Source: Glandiceps talaboti (Eukaryota; Hemichordata; Enteropneusta; Spengelidae). From it: 64,000 nt of DNA. The stretch is taken from NCBI RefSeq assembly GCF_964340395.1, contig NC_135549.1, forward strand, positions 28,210,095-28,274,094, read 5' to 3'. A model generated the notes under the pieces. The model saw only the letters and a program-made list of their open reading frames with translations. It did not search any database and had not been told where the DNA came from. A program made the position numbers and the translations under genes. Below are positions 38,342 to 50,109 of this stretch, in pieces (the stretch's first letter is position 1; the number at the start of each line of letters is the position of its first letter).

Positions 38342-40620
38342 CTACAGAATAAAAAAACCACATTTATTCTCTACACAAGGTACTACTGTCTATCATCTCT
38401 GGACAGGATCAAATATATATATTTGTCGGTACTCTATATGCGTGTCCGTACGTTACAAAACACCGAAAAACTGTTGTTCATTTGCTCAGTTACCAGATGA
38501 TAGACTGCAATAGGAGATATGAATATTCCACTAAATCTTAACTCGACGGCTGACCATGAATCATTTGGTTTTAGCTAAAACATTCAGCGTTTCAGATAAC
38601 TTCATTCAGCAGTTAGAATGTCTGAGGATAGACCCTCCACCCGTCAGCTGCCCATAGGACAATTCAAGAACTAATGGAAGTTGTGTTCAAGTGTGATGAG
38701 AGCTTTCCTGTGATTTACCTGATATTGGCGGACCAACCAGCTGTCCAAAACTAGCAAACATTAATAACCATCCAAACCCAGTAATGAACATCTCTTCGCC
38801 AATGATTTTCCTCGCTGCGACAGATACTTGGGAAGAGAAACTGCTCCTTGCAAAACCGAAGAGAAAGACGAAGATACCAACCGGTATCTCCTTTTGCATC
38901 AGGGGCATAAGAGATGCTAGCGTGGCATAAAACAGGAATGCAAATCCAAGATAGTAGTCAATGTTCTCGCGGATCAGCGTACAGTGGCTACATACGGTAC
39001 CCCATACTAAAGAACCAATTATGTTACCAACACCGTAGAGGGATAGTAAAATAGCTGTTGTGTCTTTAGATATTCCCACATGGATGATTCTAGGGGCCAT
39101 ATGAGCTACTGTGATTTGAAGTCCCAATGACCACAATGTGAATGCAGTCAGAAATATCAAAAAATGACAATTTTGTGTAAACACTCGACAGTCAAAAAAA
39201 TCGAATAGGAATGAGCAGAAGGGGATTTTTGTTCTTCGAGTTCTTTTAGTAATGTTAGATATATGGGCGTCTTCTACTTCAGGTCGGTCAAACTGTGATA
39301 GTGGAATACTTTCCTCGCGCGTAATAACAACGTTTCTGTTATCGTTACTATCACAGTTCAATTTGTCTACAACATCCTTTCTAACCACGTGTCTCTCAGT
39401 CCTAGGTCTAAGTAACGAGGCGGCGATCCACAAATGGGCCGATACGGCGGCAAACACGAGTAAAGCACCTTCCCATCCGTACAAATTGATACAATATTGG
39501 AACAGCGGAGGAAGTGCCAGCGACCCAACTCCAATACCTGTATATCCGAGTCCATTTGCAAATGAATGCCGTTTCTTGAAATACTTCGCAAGCAGTGATA
39601 TTGACGGAGAATGTACTAGACCATATCCAACTCCTGTAAGATAAACGAAATAAACGTAAAGTCACTGTGCAAGGAGCATGTTTTTTTGAATACACATATA
39701 TGCATATAGTCTAACGCAAAGGATTTTACTGTCCAGATAAATATTGTGAAAGAAGTGACGTCATTTCCTCCAAGAATTTCCAGTAAACCTAGTCGCAGGA
39801 AATCTCCAAAATGACAGAACACTGGTGCAGTCGAGCTTCAATGCACTGACCGATTTCCAAGTTAAATAAGTTATCAAAGTACTATTTCATCACCCCAAAT
39901 TATACTAAGGTAATAAATATAACCATATTGTAAGGGCAGAAATAAATCTGACTGGTCGATCCCTATTGATTCCCATACAGTATAGAACGAAGTCCATCTA
40001 ATAATTAGATGCAAATTATAATTACATTGATGGTGATTGGGTTGACAAGGAAGCAGCAATGAGGTACATCAGTTATGTTATCTCACATACCATTAAGAAA
40101 GCCAACGGTGATGGTGAGCTGCCAAACGCTGTTGGCAAATGAACTCAGTGTCAGCGATACAAAACACAGGACGCCACCAACGGCGACTACTTTACGGGTA
40201 CCATATCGCTTTGAAAAGGCAGCAGCAACGGGAGCTGTATGAAATATCAATTAATTACGCAATTTAAGTTAGATTTGGGATACCACATGCTAGGCAATGA
40301 TTTTAGCCACTAAAGAATATATAACTTGATGTATGTATGTATGTATGTATGTATGTATGTATGTATGTACGTATGTATGTATGTTTCAATACATTACCTA
40401 TAAATAAGCTCACTCCTGCTGTAAGTGATGGGATCCACGACGTTTTCCCAGCACCCTCATCAAAGTGTTCCACAAAAGCGACGAAGAAAACACCAAGTGC
40501 TACACTTGTTCCTCGCACAAAGAATTGAACTATGAATACTGCAATGACAACAAACCATCCCCAACCACCTTCTTGTGCCTCATCATCGTTATCTGGTAGT
40601 CTATCTTTCTTCGCCATCAT
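38172..40620 (-). CDS. SLC16-like: Monocarboxylate transporter-like (SLC16) copy A, four exons, complete
   Basis: Twelve-TM major facilitator of the monocarboxylate transporter family. Exons (minus): 40398-40620, 40091-40234, 38719-39633, 38172-38341; all GT-AG with consistent phases. The total is 1452 bp, 483 residues. The first exon has the family TM1 signature EGGWGW after an acidic start. TM5 has YFKKRHSFANGLGYTGIGVG. A hydrophilic central loop (about 80 residues, charged, with TERHVVRKD and REESIPLSQFDRPEVED) separates the two six-TM halves, as in MCTs. The tail is short. The second of two adjacent Met codons (40615-40617) could also start it. Monocarboxylate or other substrate cannot be told; the family also includes amino acid and creatine carriers. 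Confidence 0.93.
38719..39633 (-). CDS. SLC16 A exon 3 (TM4-TM11)
   Basis: The acceptor is ATCTTACAG. Begins GVGYGLVHSPS and ends GQLVGPPISG before GTAAATC. Holds the central cytoplasmic loop. Confidence 0.93.
40091..40234 (-). CDS. SLC16 A exon 2 (TM2-TM3)
   Basis: Begins APVAAAFSKRYGTRKVVAVG and ends LTITVGFLN before GTATGTG. The first residue is Ala where copy B has the family-typical Gly. Confidence 0.92.
40328..40384. repeat. (TATG)n in SLC16 A intron 1
   Basis: TATG units with one TACG variant, just downstream of the exon 1 donor. Confidence 0.95.
40398..40620 (-). CDS. SLC16 A exon 1 (TM1)
   Basis: Starts MMAKKDRLPDNDDEAQEGGW and ends LTAGVSLFI with donor GTAATG. A TATG repeat follows about 13 bp into the intron. 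Confidence 0.9.
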
Positions 40621-40623
40621 CAA

Positions 40624-43430
40624 TAGAATAAATCCATACGTGTCATTTACAGCTGAACAATTTCACTTTGTGCAAATATGGTCTAGGAATGAAAAAATTA
40701 AACAATTAGACAAACACATATATATTATTGTGACAGGGTTGGTTTTTACACACTTCCATCTTTGCATTGTTTGAATCTAGAGGCAGAATTTATAATTATG
40801 CCAACTTTGCATTTTATTTATGTATACGGCTTGGGACAGGCCATGGAGGATAAAGCACTGTCACGAATTTGCAAGTACTGTGTTTGGATTGAGACATGAC
40901 GTTCTTTACAAATGTCGCCAAACACCTAGTCCAAGATATTAATATTTTGTTATTGCACGATTTCACATATATAGGTGTAAAGACAATAGGTACCATCTCG
41001 TATGTCTAGAGATGTTATTCAACTTTAGTGACCCTTGGATCATCTTCCATGATGTTCATAATTATGCATGACTTATTTTTATCTTAGAAACACTCATTTA
41101 CTATGCGTGACTTTGTGATGACCAAAACGTCGGAGGTTTGTAGACTTGGGTGTTGGCCTCGGAGGAGTAAGGATCTTTCTCTCCTTTTCTCTGGCTTAGA
41201 GTGAAGCCGTACCGTGAGGCCGAACATGGGGCTATCACGAAATAAAGTCTATGTTCCAGATTTATTTCTGACATCGTCTCGTCAGTTTAATGTATTTTCT
41301 ACTATACGTATTTCCTGATCATCAGTTGTGACAAGTAACTGTTATAGTAATTGTTCATAGCGCCCATTATTCCTACAGATTGAATCACCGTCAATGCTAG
41401 TGCCTGTAGAGCAAGCAACGATATATCTGGTCGGTTTCGTGCTTGTGTTGGGATGGGAGAAGGGAAGGGGAGGGAAATAGTAGGGTATATCCCTCTTCTT
41501 CCGCAGAAGCTCTGAAGTTCTTATGTCAACCCTCAGAGATATATCCATAAGTTTATTTTCTCTATCTAGAATGGTTGTACAAATGGAATAAATACCTAAC
41601 GAGTGAAAGAGAATAACGTCTGTTCCATTTACCTCTAATTGATAAGATTGTACCTTTTCAATGGTCAATTTCAACGGCTGTTTTGAAAACAGATTTGTTT
41701 GTCACACACTCTATGCAGAGAACAGATTAATTTCTTTCCACTCCGCCCCCCCCCTCCCCGAATAATACAGACCACTGCATATCGATCAAATCACTGCTGA
41801 TCGATGACAACATCGCAGAACAATGCAGTGAATTAACTGTCAGTTGTGATGTGAGGAGAGAAGTGGTGCTCACAGGAGTAAAACCGGAATAGTTGGGTAA
41901 TGGAGATGTTGATCTTGGTCCCGACTATGTCTGTATGTAGTATGACATATGCCCATCTAGTGTTTGGGAGTTAATGTTCTGGTTTTCAGCACAGCCAATG
42001 AGAATTGAGATTCAATGCAGGTAGTGATTAATACAGTTCTTTCAAACAAATTCAATGTGGCGGTAGTGTTTACATAATGTTATGTGCCAACTAAATACCT
42101 GATGTATATTAAATGTAGTCTATGCTGTCCTTCCTCGAATCTCGATATCTCTCTTTAGAGATGAGATAATACCACGTTGGCCCCATCCAGACTAACACAT
42201 GTACATGATACACATCCCCTGAAATATAGTCAAATAGCGGAGGATAAAAGACATGTACATGTATAAACAATATATTCATGTAAATAAACTGACCTATAAA
42301 AGTGGTGGATGGCATGTCCAACGGGTTCGATCAATATCGCTCAGATAATGGTTGCCTGCGCTAGCATTTAAAGAGACGACAGTCCGATAGAGGGATTGAC
42401 AAGAGGTATATGGTTGAGTCATGGAATTCGAAGTACGGCATACTTTTGGTGCTAGAGCTAGAGTTACGATTGTTGTCATGGAGAATTAACCTGACTGCTA
42501 GCTTCTCTTCGTTGCACTTCTTCTAGTTCCCAACGTTCTAGATTCTGCTATTCTCCTGTTCGGCAGGAGTACTCAACTCGAGGTCTGACATAAGCCGATG
42601 ACCTCATGGCAAAATTAGGGGCAGTCCACTTTAACTTTCGGGGTGGAGGATTGTCAAAGGTCATGGAATTTTCCACAAGAAATTAAAGTTTAGGCGAGAG
42701 CTCCAAACACTTTCATGTCTTCTGAGGGGGGGGGTATAAAAGAGCTAGCTAATGTTATTTGTATTAAAGATCTTAATATGACACCTTCTTAGACGGAAAA
42801 GAAATAACTGCAGTGTGTTTCCGATAACATCGCTTCAAAATATAGGGATTTTGACTATCTTCATTACCAACTTGACTATTTTAATTGTCAATATTGTTAT
42901 CATAACTTACTGCTGTCTTGAGGTTTTTTTGGAGTTGCATTAGGTCGTTAAAAAAATACAAGGGGGGGGGGGTACTCGTTTCATTCATTACTTTGCAGGG
43001 GGTTACGAGAAAATGCAACGCTATGCTGATGAATCCTCCAGATCCTACACAGAAATAATAGGCACTCCCTTTAAGCTATAAATATCGCAGAGAGTGGCAT
43101 TACGTAACATGATGTAATCCTGTTTGTGAATTTCGCCATTGTTCACATCTGTCTATCCATGGATGTATTAGTCTCACTAATACATCCATGGTCTATCTGA
43201 GCTTGGTGTATACTGACATCAGTAAAATTACCCATAGATCTGAGGGATACGTGATATGATAGTTAATTAACGAGGGGGGTTGTTTCACCAACACTATGGT
43301 TGAGACCTTGTCCGATAAAACCTCTGGATCGTTCTATACATTATTCACCTCTCTGCAGTCCCCATGATCTGTGTTTCATGCGTATATTATTCAGTGAACT
43401 TTGACCTCGGTAATTCTAACTTCACACCCA
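40624..43430. other. Intergenic, no gene recognised
   Basis: The 110-codon minus frame at 41342-41674 has no domain I recognise. G-runs occur at about 42725 and 42962. A perfect hairpin lies at 43157-43191. Confidence 0.6.
43157..43191. repeat. Perfect 16-bp-arm hairpin, 3-base loop
   Basis: Arms CCATGGATGTATTAGT and ACTAATACATCCATGG are exact reverse complements around CTC, flanked on both sides by GTCTAT. Confidence 0.95.
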
Positions 43431-43442
43431 ATTTATATAGTA

Positions 43443-43460
43443 TAGTCATGGAACTATAAC
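43443..43460 (+). repeat. Candidate left inverted end around RAG1-N-like ORF
   Basis: TAGTCATGGAACTATAAC here is matched in reverse by GTTATAGTTCCATGG at 45406-45420. The 14 bases CATGGAACTATAAC are exact. It is weak evidence because related TAGTTCCATG words also occur at 44029-44048 and near 44200. Confidence 0.4.
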
Positions 43461-44028
43461 CACAGGAAGGACGACTGGCTTAATCCGATTTAAAATCTTT
43501 TGTTTTAGACCAAGTGAATCCCTTTGTCTCCATTGTGTTGGGTCCCTTTTGCATAGCCATCGCCTCCGCGGTTCAAGAACGCCATTCTTCTGTGGTGCAG
43601 TAGTTAGATAGCGTCACTACGAGCTTGGTCATACCAAACATTTGAAAATCGAGCGACAACTAGGTAAGTTATGAAGATTTTTAACTTCCATTACATTTTT
43701 TTGCGAGTTAATTTCACCTCCCGACTGTTTTCTTCGCGACAATCTCTGACAAAAAGTGTCTTAGTACATTTTGAAGCGGCGCTGATTAAAAGCTTTCCGA
43801 TGACACCAAAATCTCTTAGCTGCAGATTGTTGCCAAGCGTCAAATGTCGCCGATTTTCAAGGTTATTACGCCTAATGTTGTGATCACACCCGATTGTTTA
43901 TGTTTATTTTGCTATTTGTAATGTCTCTTCTGTACTATGTGGATATTTTCCCTAGCATGTATTCCCATTACTGTTTTACACGTTCAGCTCAGTGCAGTAC
44001 TGTTTACATTGATCTGGGCCATATCCGC

Positions 44029-44048
44029 CATGGAACTATAGTTCCATG
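44029..44048. repeat. Perfect 20-bp palindrome CATGGAACTATAGTTCCATG
   Basis: Self-complementary with no loop, made from the same word as the inverted ends at 43447 and 45406. Lies in the presumed intron upstream of the RAG1-N-like ORF. Confidence 0.9.
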
Positions 44049-44422
44049 AATCATTTGATCAGTGTTGGAAATCTAGCGCCATGTGATTTTTGAATTTCAT
44101 CCATATGTTTACACGTTTATTCAAGCACGGAAGTATATTACTTTCCCCCCACTTCCCTCTGTCACATTCTGTGTGTTGCTCATTTGATGAGTTCACCATA
44201 GTTCCATGAGTTCATATACATATACATTTGTACATACAAGTTTATGACATGAACATATAATAAATACACAAGTTTATTACTTTGTATTTTTAAAGTCTGT
44301 TTTACTTTTAGTCAGAAATACAACAGATTTTGAAACTACCACCAATTAATTTCAAAATTATGTGCAGTTGATGGTGCTTGATATAAAATGTCTGTCTTGT
44401 TTTATTTTATTTCTTGTAGGAA

Positions 44423-45406
44423 ATGGAGTTCCACAAAGAAAATTTAAAAAGATTATGTAGGTTGTGTGGCAGATGTAATGCAGTTATTGTTGGTAGAAGA
44501 CCACTTTCAAAAGACAACTTTTCCAAAGATATATTGCGGGCTCTATCTGTCAACATTCATGAAGATATTAATGATGTACATCCACCATACATTTGTGAAT
44601 CATGTAGAGTCACGTTGGGTCGGTGGAAGAAAAAGAAATCCAATGCGAAGCCGTGCAACATTAGTGTGCGCAATTTCACTGACCATTCTTTGTCATGCAC
44701 AGTCTGTTTTTCACTTCCTGGAGATCAAGCAAAATCCATGCATCCAATACTGTTAGATACAACAGTTGACATTGCTAGGTCGTATGGGTATACTGCTAAG
44801 ATATCAGAAGGTTCAGTACTATGTGTCCTTATCAACAATAACTATCGCAAAATCACAAAAAGAGTAACAATCAAATCTACTGGTGAGTGGGACGTAGAAG
44901 TCCATGGAAAGCATCTGCATAAGTGTGATTATCTTGAAGAAATACCCTACAAAGTAAATAAGACTACCTTCAGGAAACTGTTGGAACTGGTAGCCAGTGG
45001 TAACACATGCATAGGGAATCCAGGCTTAGATGATTTGTGTCGGATGCGATCACCAGAACCACCAACTATATTCTATGACAAAACAGGAAGAGTGTCAGCC
45101 TACGAAGAAGAGGGGTACTTTGACTACAATACCATTCGTCATGAACAATGTAGTTCACTACTTTCACCAACACAAAACAAGTGTACTGTATGCACCATGT
45201 ACAGAGTTGATTTGACCAGACACCAAAGACGAAATTGCAACTCAACTTCTGCAACGGTCAGAAATATCAGAAATGATCTAATGTCAACCGAACAGCTACA
45301 AGAAAAAGCAAGCCATCTGCAGAAAGAGAACAGGTCTATGAAGAGAAAGTTGTCAAGACTGGAAGAACAGATCAGTCAGTCAATCAGTATGACTGGTGAA
45401 TTATAG
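44423..45406 (+). CDS. RAG1 N-terminal-region-like zinc-binding protein, transposon-associated type
   Basis: Intronless 327-residue frame. It starts at the first ATG, four bases after a good acceptor (TTCTTGTAG, 44419). A matching donor CTAG/GTAAGT sits at 43663/43664, so an untranslated first exon is likely. Residues 11-95 resemble the zinc-binding region before the RING of vertebrate RAG1: LCRLCG at 11-16, NIHEDINDVHPPYICESC at 44-61, then C78, H88 and C92-x2-C95, with similar order and spacing. The RAG1 core (DDE catalytic part) is absent. Residues 240-272 form a second Cys/His cluster (KCTVC, H267, C272). Residues 287-318 are a predicted coiled coil. Similar stand-alone proteins (N-RAG-TP type) are known from mobile elements of marine invertebrates. 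Function unknown; DNA binding is an inference. Confidence 0.8.
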   Translation: MEFHKENLKRLCRLCGRCNAVIVGRRPLSKDNFSKDILRALSVNIHEDINDVHPPYICESCRVTLGRWKKKKSNAKPCNISVRNFTDHSLSCTVCFSLPGDQAKSMHPILLDTTVDIARSYGYTAKISEGSVLCVLINNNYRKITKRVTIKSTGEWDVEVHGKHLHKCDYLEEIPYKVNKTTFRKLLELVASGNTCIGNPGLDDLCRMRSPEPPTIFYDKTGRVSAYEEEGYFDYNTIRHEQCSSLLSPTQNKCTVCTMYRVDLTRHQRRNCNSTSATVRNIRNDLMSTEQLQEKASHLQKENRSMKRKLSRLEEQISQSISMTGEL

Positions 45407-45464
45407 TTATAGTTCCATGGTATAGTCTAGTTCAAATTTCACAAAAAAATATCAGAGGAAAGTG

Positions 45465-45792
45465 TAGACTCTCTCACAGTCTCGATACTTCGCATAAAAT
45501 GCTAAAACTTGGATTGATTGTATGTACCGGTATCTACTGCATAATTGTACTCGTCTCCTAGTATCCCAGTATCCCTGTACTGTACGCCCTCATCGGTTAC
45601 ATAGGGCTAACTTTTTGTTGATGTGTTAGGCTCGGGCTTCGCCTAGCACATCGACAAAAGGTTAGCCCTATGCGATCGATGAGGGCGCACAGTACAGGGA
45701 TACTGGGATAATGAATATACGAGTACAATTCATACAAAACAACCCAAGTTTAAGCTATTTATGCGAAGCGTCGAGGACTGTGAGAGAGTCTA
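45465..45792. mobile_element. Foldback MITE, family 2 (TAGACTCTCTCACAGTC ends)
   Basis: The 328-bp element has nearly complementary halves: TAGACTCTCTCACAGTC at the left, GACTGTGAGAGAGTCTA at the right. Inner blocks include CAGTATCCCTGTACTGT against ACAGTACAGGGATACTG. The centre is near 45630. Related to 51125-51441. Non-coding; begins 59 bp after the RAG1-N-like stop codon. Confidence 0.85.
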
Positions 45793-46001
45793 ATAAGGAA
45801 AAGTGGTGCTGTCGATATTTCGATCAAAAAGCGGAAGATAAATTTTCTATGGTAATTAGAAGTTGATGATGCTGAATCCAAAAAACATGCCTTTGTAACA
45901 AAATTTTGAAATGTTACTTCTCTAATTTGCATAATCCGTTATGGTGTTCACTTCTGAAATCAGACCACTACAGATTTTGATATGCATGTGTAATTTCTCA
46001 C

Positions 46002-46530
46002 CTTTCGAGTTTTTGGATTAGTCACATACTGAATAAACTCCTTAAAAGTGACGTCATGGCCTTTTCTAAGGGTTTCATAACTGGGATTTTCACGAACTCG
46101 AGAAATAATTCTGCGTCCGTATTTATATTAAAAGTCTTTACTTGAAATCCAGTCCATTGTAAACTTGTTAAGATAAGATAAGCAGAAAGTAATCTTTCAA
46201 AGGGATTCCGTACAAAAATAAACTTAAGATAACTCTGTAAACGTGCTTCTCTTTCTTCATTGGAATGGTCTCCAAGTGTCCTAAACACCATAATATCGTG
46301 AACGTAATTAGTTGATATATCTTCAGCTTTACTGTATGTATGTTTGTGTCGTTCAGAAATGTCAAGACTTTCTTCCAGTTTGAACTGGCTATTTTTGGAA
46401 TATAACAGTAGATAAATTTATACTTATCATCAACTATAATGAAGCGTAATAACTGTTCATCACTTCGTCTAGTTGTCTTCGTAAGTCTGAGGTATTGCAC
46501 TCTTGATGAAGTAGAAGTTGTCTTTGTCAT
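46002..46530 (-). pseudogene. Broken carbohydrate sulfotransferase exon (HNK-1/CHST8-14 type)
   Basis: Golgi type II sulfotransferases of this family transfer sulfate from PAPS to glycans. The minus strand shows the 5'-phosphosulfate-binding motif [17 protein letters not shown] and the 3'-phosphate motif [15 protein letters not shown], then SYETLRKGHDVTFKEFIQYV and a donor (AAG/GTGAGA at 46002/46001). These parts lie in different frames. One frameshift falls near 46340, between the two motifs. Another falls just after LLSAY near 46175, at a TATCT duplication. An in-frame TAA (46128-46130) follows in the restored reading. Damage at three points argues for a pseudogene rather than sequencing error. 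No other exon of it was found. Confidence 0.82.
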
Positions 46531-48200
46531 TGTTCATCTTCGACAACATACTTCTGTGGAAATCAATGAAGACGTGTAATTGAAGAGATTGATACACCGT
46601 TATGAAAGTCATTCAACCATCAGCAGTATAATCGCCGATGTTATCACCCTTTTGGTTGCTCCCATATATAGGTATATGTTCCGCCGAAAGATATACTAGT
46701 ACATGTATGTGCTACCCAAATGGGCCACTTTCTAAATATGTGTCGACTTGGCATCTGAAAATTACCGAATTGTGCGGTTTATAAAATAGGAAAGATCTTC
46801 ATACTCTAGAATTACCCTCAGAACATCAGATATGATATGTTATGAACTAGGGCCGCGTGTGATAATTTGGGGAGTACCTCTCCCCCGGGGGGTCTTTCGT
46901 CGTCGTCATCATCATCATCACCATCATCATTCTTCAACTGTGTATCGTCTTCTCATTATTGCATAGTTGTCACTCTGAATGTGACTATTTCAAACAATGC
47001 TTGATCTAAGGTTTTCATTTACCATACAAAGTACGCTTTATGTTGTAAAAGGGGCTTGTCTGAAACTGAAACCCTTTTCTGTATTAATTGGGCGTACAGT
47101 AAAGGATAACTAATCTTTCACTGGTTTACAAAGCGTATTCGTCATGAAACCCAAACAAAGTGATCTTTGACCTTGATTGACAGGGGAAGGTGATGGTTAA
47201 AGTTTCATTAAAATTCTCATCTTGTATCATCCATTTGGGTTGGGGATCAAGCACTAGGAATAAATAACGTGTGACCTGGGGGTGAGTGAGTTTTTACATA
47301 TGATAGACAATGTTTTATACATGCTAAATATTTGTAGTATTATATACGTTACATTACAAATGAAAGATTTACTGACCAATCAAGCTGGTGGATGGTGTAA
47401 CCAACAAGCTCTGGTTTGTCAGGATTCCTATATTTGAGGCATTAACACCAAATATACACGTGCAGGAAAAAATGTTGCCCTGTCGTGAAGCCGCAATATT
47501 ACACAGCGACGCTTCCTGAGTCAATGTAATTTGCTTGATCATGTGGATAATGTATAGAAGGTCGGAGAATTCGAACAACAATCAAAATATTTGTATTATA
47601 TAACAAGTGTACTGTATTGAGTAGGGTTTTATTTTCAATTTGTCGATTTTTTTTCCATTGACTACTTGCACTTTTCGTCCGGCGGTTTTTCCCCAAGATA
47701 ATTAGTAGCAGTGCAAATCAATGTTAACACACCACACTTCCAAGTATAGCAAGTACATTGCTATCAGCTATCTCAATAGTGTATTATGATAAGTGTATAT
47801 ATATTCTGTGAGTGCATATATATATTTATACACATGCATTTGTAACAAGTGAATTGTAATCAGTTGATTACGTTTTTCATATTATTCATCAAACTTGCAC
47901 CATTGTATATGTTTGCACAAACTTAATCCATTTCCCGCTACACATCCCATTATAATAGTAACATGAAATAAAATACCAAGCGTTTTTGTGTTTTAAGGCA
48001 TTTATACACAATGACTCACTTCTACGACCTAATGGATAAAATACACAAACGTGTCAAATACTGAAAACTATAATTTAAAATATTTATCTATCTATCTATC
48101 TATCTGTCTCTGTCTGTCTGTCTATCTATCTATCTATATATATATATATATACGAAAAATGACTAGCTAAACTAACGATTGTACAGTTCTGAAGTCAGTC
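46531..48200. other. Intergenic, no gene recognised
   Basis: A CATC-rich tract occurs at about 46890-46930, and TCTA/TGTC/TATA simple repeats at 48085-48150. No coding feature seen. Confidence 0.6.
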
Positions 48201-48219
48201 TTACTTCCAATCCCAAAAT

Positions 48220-48280
48220 CGTCAGCGACGTATCGATGTGATCATGACTAGCACACTTTCATCAGGCTGTCATACTGCAA
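48220..48280 (-). ncRNA. Hammerhead-ribozyme-like core of Penelope-like element
   Basis: The minus strand reads GCCTGATGA (48259-48267), then a 20-odd-base segment whose ends can pair (GTGTG/CACAT), then CGATACGTCG (48226-48235). Active hammerheads need CTGATGA...GAAA; here GAAAC reads GATAC, so it is probably dead. It sits downstream of the element's GIY-YIG remnant, where such ribozymes occur in terminal repeats of Penelope-like elements. Confidence 0.6.
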
Positions 48281-48408
48281 ACAAAACAAAAGTAACTACA
48301 GCGCATGTCTGAACTTGAAGCGGACAAAAGAAATGACAAAAAGGAGGGAGACAACCAGAATAAACTAGTGAAAACACTAGTTTTGGATTCCTGAGGGTTC
48401 ATACTCTT

Positions 48409-50100
48409 TTAGCCAGCTCTGTGTATCCATATACTTTCCAATTGTTTCATTGTTCCAGTGTCTGAGTTAGGTAAATAGGAAATGATTGTGGCTGTCAGAG
48501 CATTATCAGATAGAGTGTGTCCTGGCATCCTGAAGTGAGGTACGCCATAAAGAGATCTGTCTATTCTGTTCCTTTTGATATTTGAGCGATGACCATTCCA
48601 TTCTCTTGTGAAAAGAATGCGTAGTCTGGCGAATGCACTGAATATTAAATGTACGGCAGGTTTGAGCGTATATGACATTACTTGACTCACAATTTAAGTC
48701 ATTCATGATGTGATACGATTTCCCTGTAACCGTGGATTTGAAAAATTTCGTGTTGTGGATCAAAGAGCAACAAGCGCATCTTGCCGTATTACAAGGCTTG
48801 CAACCTCAAGTGATTTTTTCCAACTTGGCTTTCTTTTAATTTATTCTGGTAAAGAATGTTACCTATTGTAGCTGGTTTGCGATACGCAATAATAGGTGGT
48901 TCTGGCATCACCTGTCTCATACGAGTTGACGATTGCAGAATTACATGTATTTGGTTTTTGGCACTAACTTTCTGGAGGTGTGGTTGTCGAGGATCATATG
49001 TGGTAACCCAGGGTATTCTGTTTGTTGGTGTTTTCTGTTTATATTGTAGTAATTATAACTCAGAACGAGTAGGGATAGAGATGCGGGCAAACTGTACATC
49101 AATGGATTTTCCTGAATATGCGCATTTTTTGTGGTAGTAGCCGTGGAATTCTTTAAAGTCTTATATCACCCCATTTTGGTTTACTACTAATGCGACGGAT
49201 ACAGAGTGCACCTGAATAAATGATTGATTTGAAAGTATGGGGTGCAAAGGGTTTACTATATAGATCGGTTTCCAACTTATGCTTAATTAAGTGAATATTT
49301 ACATCATGAAAAGCAACAGAAGTTGAGCTCATTTCTGCTGTAAATTTGATTTTCGGGTGAGGATTGTTATGTTGGTCTATGAAAATATGTAGGTCTTTCT
49401 CAGTAGATGTAGACAGGGCAGCGAGATCATCAATAAAACGATCTGTGACTTGTGGACAGTTTGGTATGGTGAAGTAATATTTTCTCATCCACCAACTCAT
49501 GTAAATATTAGCATACAATACCACATATGAGGTGCCCATAGCTGTACCAGAGACTTGTCTGTAGTGTTTATTATTAAATAGGAAGAAATTGTTCACTAAA
49601 ACGAAACGAGCCAGCGATGTAATGCTTATGCCTTCTTGATTCGTATTAGAACAGGTACGTAATAAGACATCTTCCATAGCAGTGATGCCTTCCGAGCTTA
49701 GTAGGGTAGAGTGACACAATATCTGGAGCTAATATATGGGTGGAAAGGAAGTGATGCCTTAGTGTTAAGTTGTTCTACATGTTGCAAGAAACTGACTGTG
49801 TCCTTTACTAATTCAGTGCAATATATTTTACAAATAGGTGCAAATTTCTGTTTCTTTGTCTGACAAATTAAATGACGAGACTAGGTCTCTAAGTTTGTTG
49901 TAAACTTGGGTTGATTGATCATTTGGTATGTGTTCATATATGGTTGTATCCGATAACTGTCTTATACATTCTCTCTCATAATCTGTGGCGATCCGAATCA
50001 ATGTGGCTCCTCCTTTATCTGCCCAGCCAATCACTATAGAATTGTCGTCTTTCAATGACGTAAGATATATATCCATCCATCCATCCATCCATCCATACAA
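48409..50100 (-). mobile_element. Decayed Penelope-like retroelement (RT plus GIY-YIG)
   Basis: Minus-strand order is 5' to 3'. At 50060-49828: DNSIVIGWADKGGATLI and RQLSDTTIYEHI. At 49719-49153 the RT palm: YRQVSGTAMG, YANIYM, RFIDD (catalytic aspartates), IKFTAEMSS and LETDLYSKPF. At 48763-48409 the C-terminal GIY-YIG-type region: KSYHIMNDLNCESSNVIYAQT, and in a second frame GHRSNIKRNRIDRSLYGVPH then LESIWIHRAG. RT finger and palm are separated by stops, and a frameshift lies near 48595, so it is inactive. An ATCC repeat (50068-50095) borders its 5' side. The hammerhead-like core at 48220-48280 supports the class. Confidence 0.88.
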
Positions 50101-50109
50101 GTTGATACA

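Noticed and set aside
41342-41674. 110-codon minus-strand frame
   Set aside because: No recognisable domain, no supportive splice context and no similarity to its neighbours that I can see.
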